Assembly: GCF_003268815.1 (NCBI RefSeq)
Contig: NZ_QLSV01000004.1
Location: 1 to 64,000, forward strand
Reading direction: 5' to 3'
DNA length: 64,000 nucleotides
Origin: Flavobacterium lacus
GTDB taxonomy: Bacteria > Bacteroidota > Bacteroidia > Flavobacteriales > Flavobacteriaceae
Positions 9,903 to 18,820 of this stretch are shown one piece after another (the stretch's first letter is position 1; each line of letters starts with the position of its first letter). A program made the translations under genes and the position numbers. The notes under the pieces were generated by a model. It ran no database searches and was not told where the DNA came from. It saw only the letters and a list, made by a program, of their open reading frames with translations.

Positions 9903-11111
9903 ATGGACTATAGTTTATATTTTTTTTCAATTGGTTCATTTTTGTTTATTGGATTTGCTTTACATTTACTTTTCACAAAAAATGGAAATACTTATTTAAA
10001 TAGGCTGCTTGCGGTGATTTTGTTATTCCGCGGATTAAAAATGTTATATTATATTTTTGTTGCAACAAACCAAAAATACTTTGTTTCCTTTTTTTTTAAT
10101 TCTTTTGATCCTCTTTATTTTGCTTATCCTGCCTGTATTTATTTATATATTAGAGGATTCATCTATAATGAAAACCGGTTTAAAAAAAGCGATTGGTTTC
10201 ATTTTATTCCTGTATTGTTTGCAATCATCAATATTATATCCTGGTACTTTTTGGACGCATCAACACGAGATGCTATAATTTTAGATGTAATAGCTAAAAA
10301 AACACTGTATATTGACGAAAATTATGGTTTTTTTTCCAATGCAATAACTTTTTTTTTGCGTAATCTTTTAATCATTCTTTATCTGATTTTTAGTTGGAAA
10401 TTGTTTTTAAAATCGGAATTTATAAAAAATAGAAAAGAAAATATTATTTCATACAATTGGGTTTTATTTTTATTGATAATAATGAGTTTTACCAATTTTA
10501 ATTTCTTTATTACAAGTATTGTAAACATTGCAAGTGGCGGAAAAAGTGATGCATTGTTGTTTTATAATTATATCATCATACTACTTTGTGCTATTATATT
10601 AGTGGTTATTATTTTTGTTTTTTACAATCCAAAAATCACCTACCGATATGTATTTGTTTCTAAAGAACCATTTCTACAAGAGCAGGTTTTTGTTGAAAGC
10701 ACCGAGTTATTAATTCCTGATAATTTGGAAATCTCGGACGCTGTAGATAAAAAAAAGCGGATTTCAATCAACGATTTTGATATTGAAAATTATAAATCCA
10801 AAATTCTATTCTACATGACAGAAGAAAAGCCATATTTGCGTTCTGATTTTACTTTGAATGATTTGGCTCAACACATTGGTCTACCCTTACATCAGTGTTC
10901 ACATTTTGTGAATTGTGAATTTGGTGAAAATTTTAGAGATTGGATTAATGGGTATAGAATTACTTTTTTTATTGAAGAATATCCTAAAAAATCAGCAAAA
11001 AATACTATTCTTTCCGTGGCATTAGATTGTGGTTTTAATAATAAGGTTACATTTTACAATTCTTTTAAGAAGATGAAGGGAGTTACACCAACGGAATATT
11101 TTAATTCGTAA
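9903..11111 (+). CDS. Membrane-anchored AraC-family transcriptional regulator
   Basis: 402 residues. The N-terminal ~245 residues hold about seven hydrophobic helices (starting YSLYFFSIGSFLFIGFALHL). After a linker, residues ~300-400 form an AraC-type double helix-turn-helix (FTLNDLAQHIGLPLHQCSHFVN ... SVALDCGFNNKVTFYNSFKKMKGVTPTEYF). This 7TM plus AraC layout is common in Bacteroidota and suggests membrane signal sensing coupled directly to DNA binding. It lies 337 bp upstream of, and co-oriented with, the repeat-rich T9SS protein gene, which could be a target. The ligand is unknown. Confidence 0.85.
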   Translation: MDYSLYFFSIGSFLFIGFALHLLFTKNGNTYLNRLLAVILLFRGLKMLYYIFVATNQKYFVSFFFNSFDPLYFAYPACIYLYIRGFIYNENRFKKSDWFHFIPVLFAIINIISWYFLDASTRDAIILDVIAKKTLYIDENYGFFSNAITFFLRNLLIILYLIFSWKLFLKSEFIKNRKENIISYNWVLFLLIIMSFTNFNFFITSIVNIASGGKSDALLFYNYIIILLCAIILVVIIFVFYNPKITYRYVFVSKEPFLQEQVFVESTELLIPDNLEISDAVDKKKRISINDFDIENYKSKILFYMTEEKPYLRSDFTLNDLAQHIGLPLHQCSHFVNCEFGENFRDWINGYRITFFIEEYPKKSAKNTILSVALDCGFNNKVTFYNSFKKMKGVTPTEYFNS

Positions 11112-11448
11112 TTTTAGTAAACATTACTTGATTACAGTTTATTAAATAAACTATATTTTGTAATTCACTATTCAGGATTTTAAACACAGTATTGTTTTTT
11201 ATTATTTTTTATGTTGTTTATGTCATATATTGAAAATAATAGCGGAGTTAAACTAAGTATTTGATGTTCTTTTATAAGATGTAATTGGTTGAACCGCCAC
11301 TTTTCTAAAAATATAATTTTTGTAAATTAGAACCAACAGGATAAATCAGTTAATCTATTTTATCGTTTAACTTATATAATAGTTTTTCTTTTTTTAAACT
11401 TTTTTTATTTCTTTTTCTTTGTTCAGTAAAATTTTAAAATAAAAATTT
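11112..11448. other. Intergenic leader region of the repeat T9SS gene
   Basis: 337 AT-rich bases between the AraC-type regulator and the 813-residue protein gene. I see no gene, no strong terminator hairpin and no clear TAnnTTTG box. The long spacing leaves room for a promoter and regulator sites for the downstream gene. Confidence 0.4.
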
Positions 11449-13890
11449 ATGAACCCAAAATTAATTTCAACTTTCATTAAATTTAATCATTATTATCCCC
11501 CTTTATTACTTTTTAAATTTTTTCTTCTATCAGTATTATTTAGTAATTACTGTTCTGGTCAATCATGGGAAAGTATTCCTTTAGCTCCGGGCCTAAACCA
11601 AATGGCTGCTTATCAATGTGTAGCCGGAGGGAATTATCTTTATGCCGGAGACCAATATGGCGATAATTTTTATCGATACGATGGAAGCACTTGGCAAAGT
11701 ATTCCGTTAGCCCCTGGTCTAATTCAAATGGACGCTCAAAAATGTGTAGCCGGAGGGAACTATCTCTATGCCCAAGATCAATTTGGCGATAATTTTTACC
11801 GATTTGATGGTAGTTCCTGGCAAAGTATTCCATTGGCTCCGGGTTTAAATCAAATGAGTGCTTACCAATGTGTAGCCGGAGGGAATTATCTTTATGCCGG
11901 AGACCAATATGGCGATAATTTTTATCGATACGATGGAAGCTCTTGGCAAAGTATTCCGTTAGCCCCTGGTCTAATTCAAATGGACGCTCAAAAATGTGTA
12001 GCCGGAGGGAATTATCTCTATGCCCAAGATCAATTTGGCGATAATTTTTACCGATTTGATGGTAGTTCCTGGCAAAGTATTCCTTTGGCTCCGGGTCTTA
12101 ATCAAATGGCTGCTTATCAATGTGTAGCCGGAGGAAACTACCTTTATGCCGGAGACCAATATGGTGATAATTTCTATCGTTATGATGGTGTTTCATGGCA
12201 AAGTATTCCTTTAGCTCCGGGTCTTAATCAAATGGACGCTCAAAAATGCGTAGCTGGTGGAAATACTCTCTATGCCCAAGATCAATTTGGAGATAATTTT
12301 TATAGATATAGTGAAGTGATAGTATTACCACCAACTGCTTTTGATCAAATCTTTTGTGCAGGAGTAGTAGTATCAGATTTAGTAGCTTCGGGTACAGATT
12401 TACAATGGTATGATGTTGCCACAGGAGGTGCTGCTCTAAATCTAAATACAACTTTAGTTGCAGGTAATTATTATGTTTCCCAGACTGTTTCTGGGGTTGA
12501 GAGTGAACGAACACTTATTGAAGTAACAATACTAACTCCAATCACATACTATGCTGACGCCGATGGCGATGGATATGGAAACGCCGCTATTTTACAACTA
12601 TCTTGCATACAGCCTCCAGGTTATGTACTTAATAACGACGATTGCGACGACACGAACAACACGGTTTACCCCGGAGCTGCAGAAATCTGCTACGATGGTT
12701 TAGACAACGATTGTGATGGCACTATCGATAACGGTTGTACTCCAATTGTAACGGGTGTTCAGTCGTCACAATGTGGCATAACTTTAGCAGCAGTTGACAG
12801 TTATGTTACTGCGAATATTGTTTCTGGTGCGCAAGGGTATCGCTTTAGAGTAACCAATACGGCAACCAACGAAGTGCAGGCAATTGATCGATTTTTACGT
12901 CAATTCCGTATCACGCAATTAAGCAATTATGCGTTTAATACAACCTATGCGGTTGAAGTTTCTGTGCGTATCAACAATGTGTGGCAACCGTTTTACGGCA
13001 CACCATGTACAATAACCACACCGGATACGACCACACAAATTCAAGCTTCGCAGTGCAATACAACAATGAACAATATCAATAATGCAATTTTTGCAAACAT
13101 TGTTCCTTTTGCCACAGGGTATAGATTTAGAATTACCAATTCCTTGGATCCAACTGACGTTCAAACAAGTGATCGTGTGATTAGGGATTTAAGATTAAAT
13201 ACTTTACCAAACATCCAATACAACACGACGTATAATGTTGAGGTAGCGGTTAGAAATACAGATGGAACGTACTTGTCGTACGGATCGGTTTGTAACATTA
13301 CTACCCCCTTATTCCCAACGATTGGCTTGCAAGATGCTCAGTGTGATGAATACCAAGTTACTTCAAACACAACAACTCTTTTTGCAGCGTCTTATCCAGG
13401 TGCCCAACAATACCGTTTCTTGTTAGAAAACGAGAGTCAGTCATACAGCCAAACGTTTGATAGACCCTTGCGAACAGTAACGTTGAATAATTTCACCGGT
13501 TTGTTACCGGGTACAACTTACACTGTTAGAGTAGCCATTCGTTTGAATGGAGTTTGGGGACCATATGGTAAATCGTGTACTATTATTACGCCAGGAGCCG
13601 GAAGACCGGATGAAGTAACCAGAATGGATGAAAATAATGTCAATGGATTCAAAGCCATTGCTATTCCAAACCCATTTGCCACAAGTTTTGGTATTGAGGT
13701 AAGCACATCCAACACAGAAACTGTTAGCTTGACCGTGTATGACATGGCCGGACGATTATTGGAAGTGAAAGAAGTAAAAGCACAAGATGCAACCAACTAT
13801 CAAATTGGAGACCGTTATCCATCGGGTGTTTACAACGTGATTGTAACCCAAGGGGATGAGACGAGAACTTTGCGGGTGGTGAAGCAATAG
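11449..13890 (+). CDS. T9SS type A surface protein with six 42-residue repeats and MopE-like motif
   Basis: 813 residues with an N-terminal signal region (to about residue 37). Residues 40-291 are six tandem 42-residue units of the form WQSIPLAPGL.QM.A..CVAGGNYLYA.DQ.GDNFYRYDG, alternating two subtypes (ABABAB). They resemble short propeller-blade repeats. An Ig-like segment follows, then a Ca/metal-binding type stretch (YYADADGDGYG ... DDCDD ... YPGAAEICYDGLDNDCDG) like PF11617 MopE, three ~90-residue repeats containing YRFRVTN, and a type A sorting domain (IPNPFATSF ... YPSGVYNVIVTQGD). Role: T9SS-exported surface or secreted protein, probably binding or adhesive; the substrate is unknown. 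Confidence 0.88.
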   Translation: MNPKLISTFIKFNHYYPPLLLFKFFLLSVLFSNYCSGQSWESIPLAPGLNQMAAYQCVAGGNYLYAGDQYGDNFYRYDGSTWQSIPLAPGLIQMDAQKCVAGGNYLYAQDQFGDNFYRFDGSSWQSIPLAPGLNQMSAYQCVAGGNYLYAGDQYGDNFYRYDGSSWQSIPLAPGLIQMDAQKCVAGGNYLYAQDQFGDNFYRFDGSSWQSIPLAPGLNQMAAYQCVAGGNYLYAGDQYGDNFYRYDGVSWQSIPLAPGLNQMDAQKCVAGGNTLYAQDQFGDNFYRYSEVIVLPPTAFDQIFCAGVVVSDLVASGTDLQWYDVATGGAALNLNTTLVAGNYYVSQTVSGVESERTLIEVTILTPITYYADADGDGYGNAAILQLSCIQPPGYVLNNDDCDDTNNTVYPGAAEICYDGLDNDCDGTIDNGCTPIVTGVQSSQCGITLAAVDSYVTANIVSGAQGYRFRVTNTATNEVQAIDRFLRQFRITQLSNYAFNTTYAVEVSVRINNVWQPFYGTPCTITTPDTTTQIQASQCNTTMNNINNAIFANIVPFATGYRFRITNSLDPTDVQTSDRVIRDLRLNTLPNIQYNTTYNVEVAVRNTDGTYLSYGSVCNITTPLFPTIGLQDAQCDEYQVTSNTTTLFAASYPGAQQYRFLLENESQSYSQTFDRPLRTVTLNNFTGLLPGTTYTVRVAIRLNGVWGPYGKSCTIITPGAGRPDEVTRMDENNVNGFKAIAIPNPFATSFGIEVSTSNTETVSLTVYDMAGRLLEVKEVKAQDATNYQIGDRYPSGVYNVIVTQGDETRTLRVVKQ
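11566..12321 (+). repeat. Six tandem 126-bp coding repeats (ABABAB)
   Basis: Units of 126 bp begin at the TGG at 11566. Copies of the same subtype are almost identical in nucleotides over most of their length (for example, the A copies at ~11566 and ~11818 share long exact tracts). This points to recent expansion by a 252-bp AB step and likely copy-number variation between strains. Confidence 0.85.
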
Positions 13891-13896
13891 AACAAA

Positions 13897-13974
13897 GGTG
13901 CTGAGGGACTGAGGTTCTAAGGTGCTGAGGTAATTCAAAAACCGTCTCAACTAAAATTGAGGCGGTTTTTTTAC
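13897..13974 (+). terminator. CTGAGG microsatellite and terminator after T9SS gene
   Basis: CTGAGG-like 9-mers (13899-13930) run into a hairpin with arms AACCGTCTCAA and TTGAGGCGGTT around CTAAAA, followed by seven T (13940-13972). It is the third full example of the cassette that follows type A T9SS genes in this window. Confidence 0.75.
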
Positions 13975-13975
13975 T

Positions 13976-14316
13976 CCACAATCAGCCATCCAATTAATTT
14001 TAGTATTTGATTGCAGCGTCTTTCGGTTCACTTCTGCACTGCTTATTAGTTATCGATATTTCTTATTGTTGGTTAGTTTATAAGCGATAAAATCAATATG
14101 TCAATCAATAATAGTATTTTCACGACTTGCAATTTTAATCTACTGAATTTTAAATTTTTTCCAATAAATACCTTTACATTAACCTATGAAAAAATTATCC
14201 ACAGTTACATTTATCTTATGGTCTTTCGTCGGAACTCTTTATATATTTGATTTGCTAATTTGAAAGGAAGTCCGTAAGTAAAAATATTTATTACAGGTGT
14301 ATACATTAGATACTAT
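13976..14316. other. Gene-poor stretch before the IS21 element
   Basis: No intact gene. An ATG at 14186 opens a 25-codon frame (MKKLSTVTFILWSFVG...) that ends at a TGA. It looks like the start of a hydrophobic protein cut short, but no continuation is convincing. A single TTATCCACA word near 14199 matches a DnaA box but has no companions. Confidence 0.35.
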
Positions 14317-14476
14317 TTATAGATTAGAAGCACTAAGCAATAATCTAAACAACTCTTCTGCTTCAACATTTCCAGCTCCCATTTCTTTAAATATTTGTTT
14401 GTTAGGCAAATTATCTTTAACTGCTTCAGCAAAATCCTTCTTTACAAAACATTTTTGATGATATGTATTTTAATAA
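14317..14476 (-). pseudogene. C-terminal fragment of an unidentified gene
   Basis: The minus strand stays open for about 53 codons up to the stop at 14317-14319, with protein-like composition (FVKKDFAEAVKDNLPNKQIF, then EEELFRLLL-like ending SASNL). A stop lies just upstream in frame, and no start codon precedes the conserved-looking part. I do not recognise the family. It is probably the 3' remnant of a gene broken near the IS21 insertion, though a chance frame is possible. Confidence 0.35.
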
Positions 14477-14772
14477 AGCGATAAAAATCAAACTGAAATA
14501 TGAATCAAAATTCATTTTTAGTTGAAGTTAATTGATCTAAATTTTGTCGCAATTATTTGCCATTTCTGGGACAAAGTGTGTGCTATTTCATTTGCGATTT
14601 ACTACAGATTGTGTAGTGTTTTGCAAATAAAATATTTATTAAGTTTTGACAGTAAATTGCAAATTCCGGTCAAATTGACCACCCAATTCCGGTTCAAATT
14701 GACCACCCCGATTTTTCACCGAAAATTACTTTTTTTCATGTGTTAGTTTCTATTCAAAAATAGTTAAAAAAA

Positions 14773-15534
14773 TTAATCTTTATTAATGGTTTTTTTCTTC
14801 CGCATCGATTCACCCAATAATTCGATTCTGTGTGAATGATGTATCAAACGATCCAAGATAGCATCGGCGATTGTTTTTTCTCCAATAATGTCATACCAAC
14901 CTTGTACCGGTATCTGTGAAGTAACGATAATAGAACCGTTATTGTGCCTGTCTTCAATGATTTCTAAGAGTGTAATTCGGTTTTGACTATCGAGAGCTTG
15001 GAGACCAAAATCGTCTAAAATAATTACATCTTGTTTTTCTATTTTGGCAAGTTCACGCAAATACGAGCCGTATGCTTTGGCCATTTTTAACTTGGCAAAA
15101 AGCTTCGAGGTATTAAAATAACTAACCTTATAACCTTGTATACAGGCCTGATAACCTAGTGCTGTACCTAAAAAACTTTTACCGACACCGGTGCTTCCGG
15201 TGATTAAAACGTTTTGATTTTTCTCTACAAACTCGCATTCTGCCAATCGAAAAACAAGAGTACGGTCCAGATTCCGGGATTCATCAAAATGGATATTTTC
15301 AATGTTTGACTTGTAATGGAATCGGGCGTTTTTAATGCTTCGCTCAATGCGTCTGTTATGCCTTTCATCCCATTCGGCATCAATAATCATTGACACAAAT
15401 TGGTCAATGGTGTAATGGTCTGTTTTACCGCTTTCTAATGCGGTTTTAAAAGCACTATGCATACCATAGAGCTTCATTTGTTTCATTTTGCTTTCTGTTG
15501 CTTGATTCATAAGTAATGGTTTTAAATTATTCAT
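14773..15534 (-). CDS. istB: IS21 helper ATPase IstB
   Basis: 253 residues, the usual IstB length. Walker A GSTGVGKS (113-120) and Walker B VIILDDFG (170-177) are intact, as is the C-terminal ILDRLIHHSHRIELLGES typical of the family. IstB is an AAA+ DnaC-like ATPase that assists the IstA transposase in target choice. Its start overlaps the end of istA by 8 nt, indicating translational coupling. A second ATG 24 bases downstream is also possible. Confidence 0.95.
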   Translation of the reverse strand: MNNLKPLLMNQATESKMKQMKLYGMHSAFKTALESGKTDHYTIDQFVSMIIDAEWDERHNRRIERSIKNARFHYKSNIENIHFDESRNLDRTLVFRLAECEFVEKNQNVLITGSTGVGKSFLGTALGYQACIQGYKVSYFNTSKLFAKLKMAKAYGSYLRELAKIEKQDVIILDDFGLQALDSQNRITLLEIIEDRHNNGSIIVTSQIPVQGWYDIIGEKTIADAILDRLIHHSHRIELLGESMRKKKTINKD

Positions 15535-17074
15535 AATAGTTTTTGCCTCTAATGTTTTGGTGTTCAGGTAGTTCTTGATTCAAGTCTTTATCTTCATCAA
15601 TAGAGTCTAAGTTGTTTTCCAAAATGTTTTGTATGGTTTTAAAGTTGTAAATCTTAAAATCAAGAGCTCTTTTGCAAGCATTGATTAATCGTATTCTACC
15701 CACTTTTTTCTCGAACTTCAGAACTCCTAAACAACTCTTGAAAGCCTGTTCAGGGTGGTTTCTGTTCTCTATGATTTTAATGATAAACTCACCCACACAA
15801 GGGTCGATACTGTTTGCCCAATCAATAAAACGAGTAGCACTCCAATCGGCTACAAACTGATGAGTACTGGCTAGATGTTCCGCATTGGTGGTGTATACAT
15901 AAGCCTTATTGCTTCTTTGGTGTATAGCAATACGATTGTATTTGTAATACACTTCAACTACTGATTGCGTATACAAAAGCTTTACTTTTTTGCGGATGTA
16001 ATGATAGGGAACACTATAAATGTTTTTATCCTGACTGTGTAATACATGTCCGTTTTGCATAACCGTAGCAAAAGAATGATACTTGATTTGAAAACGTTCT
16101 AGTGGCAATGGACGTAGTTTGTCCTTCTCGTCTTCAAGGAAGAGTTCGTAGCGAGAATAAGGTCGTCCGGTGAGTTTTTTACGATTATGAAGATCTAATA
16201 ATTCCCAAATTGCTTCATTCAATTGCTCTAAATTAAAAAATGTTCTGTTTTTAAGATACACATAAATTCTGCGGTATAAAATCTTAACTGCTCCTTCGAC
16301 CAATGATTTATCTCTTGGTTTATAAGCCCTAGCAGGTAGTATGGTAGTTTCATAATGTTCCGCTAAATCAGCTAAAGTTTCATTAATCGTTGGTTCAAAA
16401 CGACTACTTTTTATGACCGCCGATTTTAAATTGTCAGGAACAATAGCTGCTGGAGTTCCACCAAAATAACGCATGGCGTTTTCAACAGAATTTACAAAAT
16501 CTTCCTTCTGTTGACTCATCGAGCCTTCTCCATAGGTGTATTGGCTGGCACCAAGAATCGCTACAAAAAACTCAACTTCTTTTATTTCTCCGGTATTTTC
16601 ATCTACGATAGAAAGTTTTTTTCCGGCATAATCCACATACATCTTGTCGCCGGATTTATGTTGTATATGCATCACCGGATTCACACGATTGCTCCAGTTT
16701 TTAAAGTGAACTCTAAATTGTGAGCTCCGCACTCCATCAGGGTTTGCGGCAAAGTACAGTTCCCACTGCTGTTGAACAGTTGCCCCAACGTTCTTGAGTT
16801 GTCGCTCCATTTGTGGAAAAAAGCTATAAAGCTTCTCTAGCTTAGGATTGACCTGTTCTGCAGTATTTCCAACGAAGATAGCTTCTAGTTCAGCATCTGT
16901 CTTCTCTGCGATATAATCAAGGCTGTAGCCCGATACTTTAAACAAAGAAATATACTTTTTTACCGTGTTTCTGGAAAGTGAAAGGTACTTACTGATAAAT
17001 AAATTACTCTTGCCGTTACAATGAAATTTAATGACTTTTCTTATCTTACTCATGTCTGTTATTTTATTTGCCAT
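15527..17074 (-). CDS. istA: IS21 transposase IstA
   Basis: 515 residues. An N-terminal helix-turn-helix (about 8-45: IRKVIKF ... ISKYLSLSRNTVKKYI) is followed by an rve/DDE integrase fold with D148 (YVDYAG), D214 (VPDNLKSAV) and E260 (SLVEGAVKI), then a Mu-type C-terminal beta domain. All three acidic residues are present, so the transposase appears functional. It performs strand transfer together with IstB. It is read away from the five-copy right end, which probably holds its promoter and binding sites. Confidence 0.95.
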   Translation of the reverse strand: MANKITDMSKIRKVIKFHCNGKSNLFISKYLSLSRNTVKKYISLFKVSGYSLDYIAEKTDAELEAIFVGNTAEQVNPKLEKLYSFFPQMERQLKNVGATVQQQWELYFAANPDGVRSSQFRVHFKNWSNRVNPVMHIQHKSGDKMYVDYAGKKLSIVDENTGEIKEVEFFVAILGASQYTYGEGSMSQQKEDFVNSVENAMRYFGGTPAAIVPDNLKSAVIKSSRFEPTINETLADLAEHYETTILPARAYKPRDKSLVEGAVKILYRRIYVYLKNRTFFNLEQLNEAIWELLDLHNRKKLTGRPYSRYELFLEDEKDKLRPLPLERFQIKYHSFATVMQNGHVLHSQDKNIYSVPYHYIRKKVKLLYTQSVVEVYYKYNRIAIHQRSNKAYVYTTNAEHLASTHQFVADWSATRFIDWANSIDPCVGEFIIKIIENRNHPEQAFKSCLGVLKFEKKVGRIRLINACKRALDFKIYNFKTIQNILENNLDSIDEDKDLNQELPEHQNIRGKNYYE

Positions 17075-17131
17075 AATTCGTTTTTCAACGAATTTAGGTG
17101 GCTAACAGCATGAAAAAAAGTAGTATTTTTC

Positions 17132-17250
17132 GGTGGTCAATTTCAACCGGAAAGTGGTGGTCAATTTGACCCGAAACTAGGTGGTCATTTTGAATCGGAA
17201 TCGATGGTCAATTTGCTCCGGAATTAGGTGGTCAATTTAACCGTTTTTTC
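17132..17250. repeat. Right-end IS21 repeat array (five copies)
   Basis: Five copies of GGTGGTCAATTTNAACCGGAA-like motifs begin near 17132, 17156, 17180, 17203 and 17227, i.e. at ~24-bp steps. The inverted left end has only two (14664-14717). In IS21 elements such end repeats bind the transposase. The asymmetry is unusual enough to note. Confidence 0.75.
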
Positions 17251-17259
17251 CAGTATACA

Positions 17260-17867
17260 CTCCAATTATATGTGGATAATTACTACTCGGTAGTGTAATG
17301 TTTTCAGATATACTATTTATTTATATTCTTACTAATCATCAAATAGATTTTTTATTTGTTGAATGCTATAGTAATTACATGGTTATTTAGTTAATAAAGA
17401 AAATCTATTTACTTCAATATATATGGGTGTTTCTACTTCTTACATTATGAAATATATTATAGAAATAGGATTTAAAAATGTTAAATTTAAAATGTATGAA
17501 AACTGTGGCCAAAAAAGCATGAACAAAAGGTATTACTTCAAGGATAAATCGCCGGATAAATTTTATGTAAAATATGTAAAAGGTCAAAATAGTTGGAAGA
17601 ATTAAAAAATACTTGAAAGCGATACAATACCAAGTATAAAAGGGGATGGTACCCATTTTAAAATAGTACTTTTCTTGACTGTGCTACTTTGAAAATATAT
17701 TTATTTAATAATGGAAAGAACTCTAATTCAATAATTTGTGGTATTTATTGTTGGAGCTAGTTGTTTTTTCAAATGAATCCCTACTTAATGTGGGGATTTA
17801 TATTTTATTAGCTTCTTACATGTGAATTGGTGTTTAAATTAACTATAACCCGTTGGGTTAAATTAAA
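17260..17867. other. AT-rich stretch without a convincing gene
   Basis: Between the IS21 right end and the IS982-like remnant. A 60-codon plus-strand frame (17423-17605) contains YYFKDKSPDKFYVKYVKG but matches nothing I recognise, and the opposite strand is open over the same bases. I regard it as unproven. No hairpins or promoters stand out. Confidence 0.3.
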
Positions 17868-18096
17868 TTAATTGATTTTTGATGTTATTTATTGGTCTGC
17901 CAAAGATAAATTTATTGATATATTGAACCAATGTTAATGCTGTTATTTTTGCTAAAATTCTGGTTTTAAAACCATCAAAAGTTTTAGCATAATTTCTTCT
18001 AATTAAGAACTGGTCGCATAATTTAGAAAATAGTGTTTCTATTCTTTTTCTTGATTTTTTGAATAGGTAAGGTTGTGGGTTGTAATTATAATAGTT
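17868..18096 (-). pseudogene. C-terminal remnant of an IS982-type transposase
   Basis: The minus strand encodes an uninterrupted ~75-residue tail containing RKRIETLFSKLCDQFLIRRN, then AKTFDGFKTRILAKITALT and a GRPINNIKNQLI end. I recognise this as the C-terminus of IS982-family transposases of Bacteroidota. A stop codon lies in frame upstream near 18096 and the catalytic N-terminal two thirds are missing. The remnant marks a second, older insertion sequence next to the IS21 element, close to the presumed outer edge of the ssrA-integrated element. Confidence 0.75.
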
Positions 18097-18188
18097 TTAC
18101 GTGAAAAACAGAGTTGAAGTCAAGAAAAACCAGCAATAGCGGTTAGCATCTATGTTACCAGTTGGCGTTTTAAGTGAAATTTGAGGAA

Positions 18189-18746
18189 TTATTCATCATC
18201 ATCTTCCTTTTCATATCCTTCATAATAATATGACTGCTCAATTCCTTTAAAAATAATTTCTCTATTGTTTATTTCGTCAGTTAAGTTTTGACTTAATAAA
18301 GTTCTTAATTCCAAACCATTAATTGGGCTTCTTTCCATAGCTTGTAAGTAAAGTGATTTATCTACAAATTGCCAATTTACTAATTTTTTAAGTCTTGTTT
18401 TTAAAATCATATCGAGCCAAATACGCATTGTTCTTCCGTTACCTTCCATAAAAGGATGAGCTATATTCATTTCAATATATTTAGCGATAATTTCCTCGAA
18501 ATTATTCTCAGGCATTTCTTCAATTTTCACCAAAATTTCGTTTAAATATAAAGCGTTTGCAAATCTAAAACCGCCTTTCGATATGTTATGTTTGCGCACT
18601 TTTCCAGCAAAATCGTATAAACCCTTAAAAAGATAATAGTGTATCTCCATAAGACCTTTTGTTGTTCCTACTTCGATTTTGTCAATGTCATTTGATTCGA
18701 ACAAACGATATGCATTCTCTAAACTATTTTTATCAATATTTTTCAT
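18189..18746 (-). CDS. fic: Class III Fic protein (self-inhibited AMP transferase)
   Basis: 185 residues. The Fic motif HPFMEGNGR (97-105) is complete, including the catalytic His and the anion-binding GNGR. The C-terminal helix carries SYYYEG (172-177), matching the inhibitory motif (S/T)xxxE(G/N). Having this motif at the C-terminus of the same short chain is the definition of class III Fic proteins such as that of Neisseria meningitidis. Family knowledge: these enzymes transfer AMP from ATP to target proteins and are held inactive until they oligomerise change or auto-modify. No separate antitoxin gene is needed and none is adjacent. It may be the cargo of the integrated element. Confidence 0.92.
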   Translation of the reverse strand: MKNIDKNSLENAYRLFESNDIDKIEVGTTKGLMEIHYYLFKGLYDFAGKVRKHNISKGGFRFANALYLNEILVKIEEMPENNFEEIIAKYIEMNIAHPFMEGNGRTMRIWLDMILKTRLKKLVNWQFVDKSLYLQAMERSPINGLELRTLLSQNLTDEINNREIIFKGIEQSYYYEGYEKEDDDE

Positions 18747-18820
18747 ATAAATCAGATTTATACAGCCGTATATTTATTGTCAAAAATACTTCAAATGATT
18801 GTCATTTACTTCAAAAGATT

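Larger units (their letters stand above)
14647..17259 (-). mobile_element. IS21-family insertion sequence
   Basis: About 2.6 kb with istA and istB on the minus strand. The ends carry multiple copies of a ~24-bp motif GGTGGTCAATTTGAACCGGAA: two copies at the left end (14664-14717, inverted) and five at the right end (17132-17250). The outermost bases can be read as TG...CA, as expected for IS21 ends (TG at 14647, CA at 17258-17259). I could not identify a clear target-site duplication, so the exact limits are approximate. Both genes are intact, so the element may be active. Confidence 0.88.

Noticed and set aside
14195..14215. DnaA-box-like TTATCCACA
   Set aside because: Single copy with no neighbouring boxes, dnaA or dnaN genes or AT-rich unwinding region, so no evidence of an origin.
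17414..17656. Small genes on either strand at 17.4-17.7 kb
   Set aside because: Both strands are open over the same AT-rich bases, with no recognisable family, promoter or operon context.
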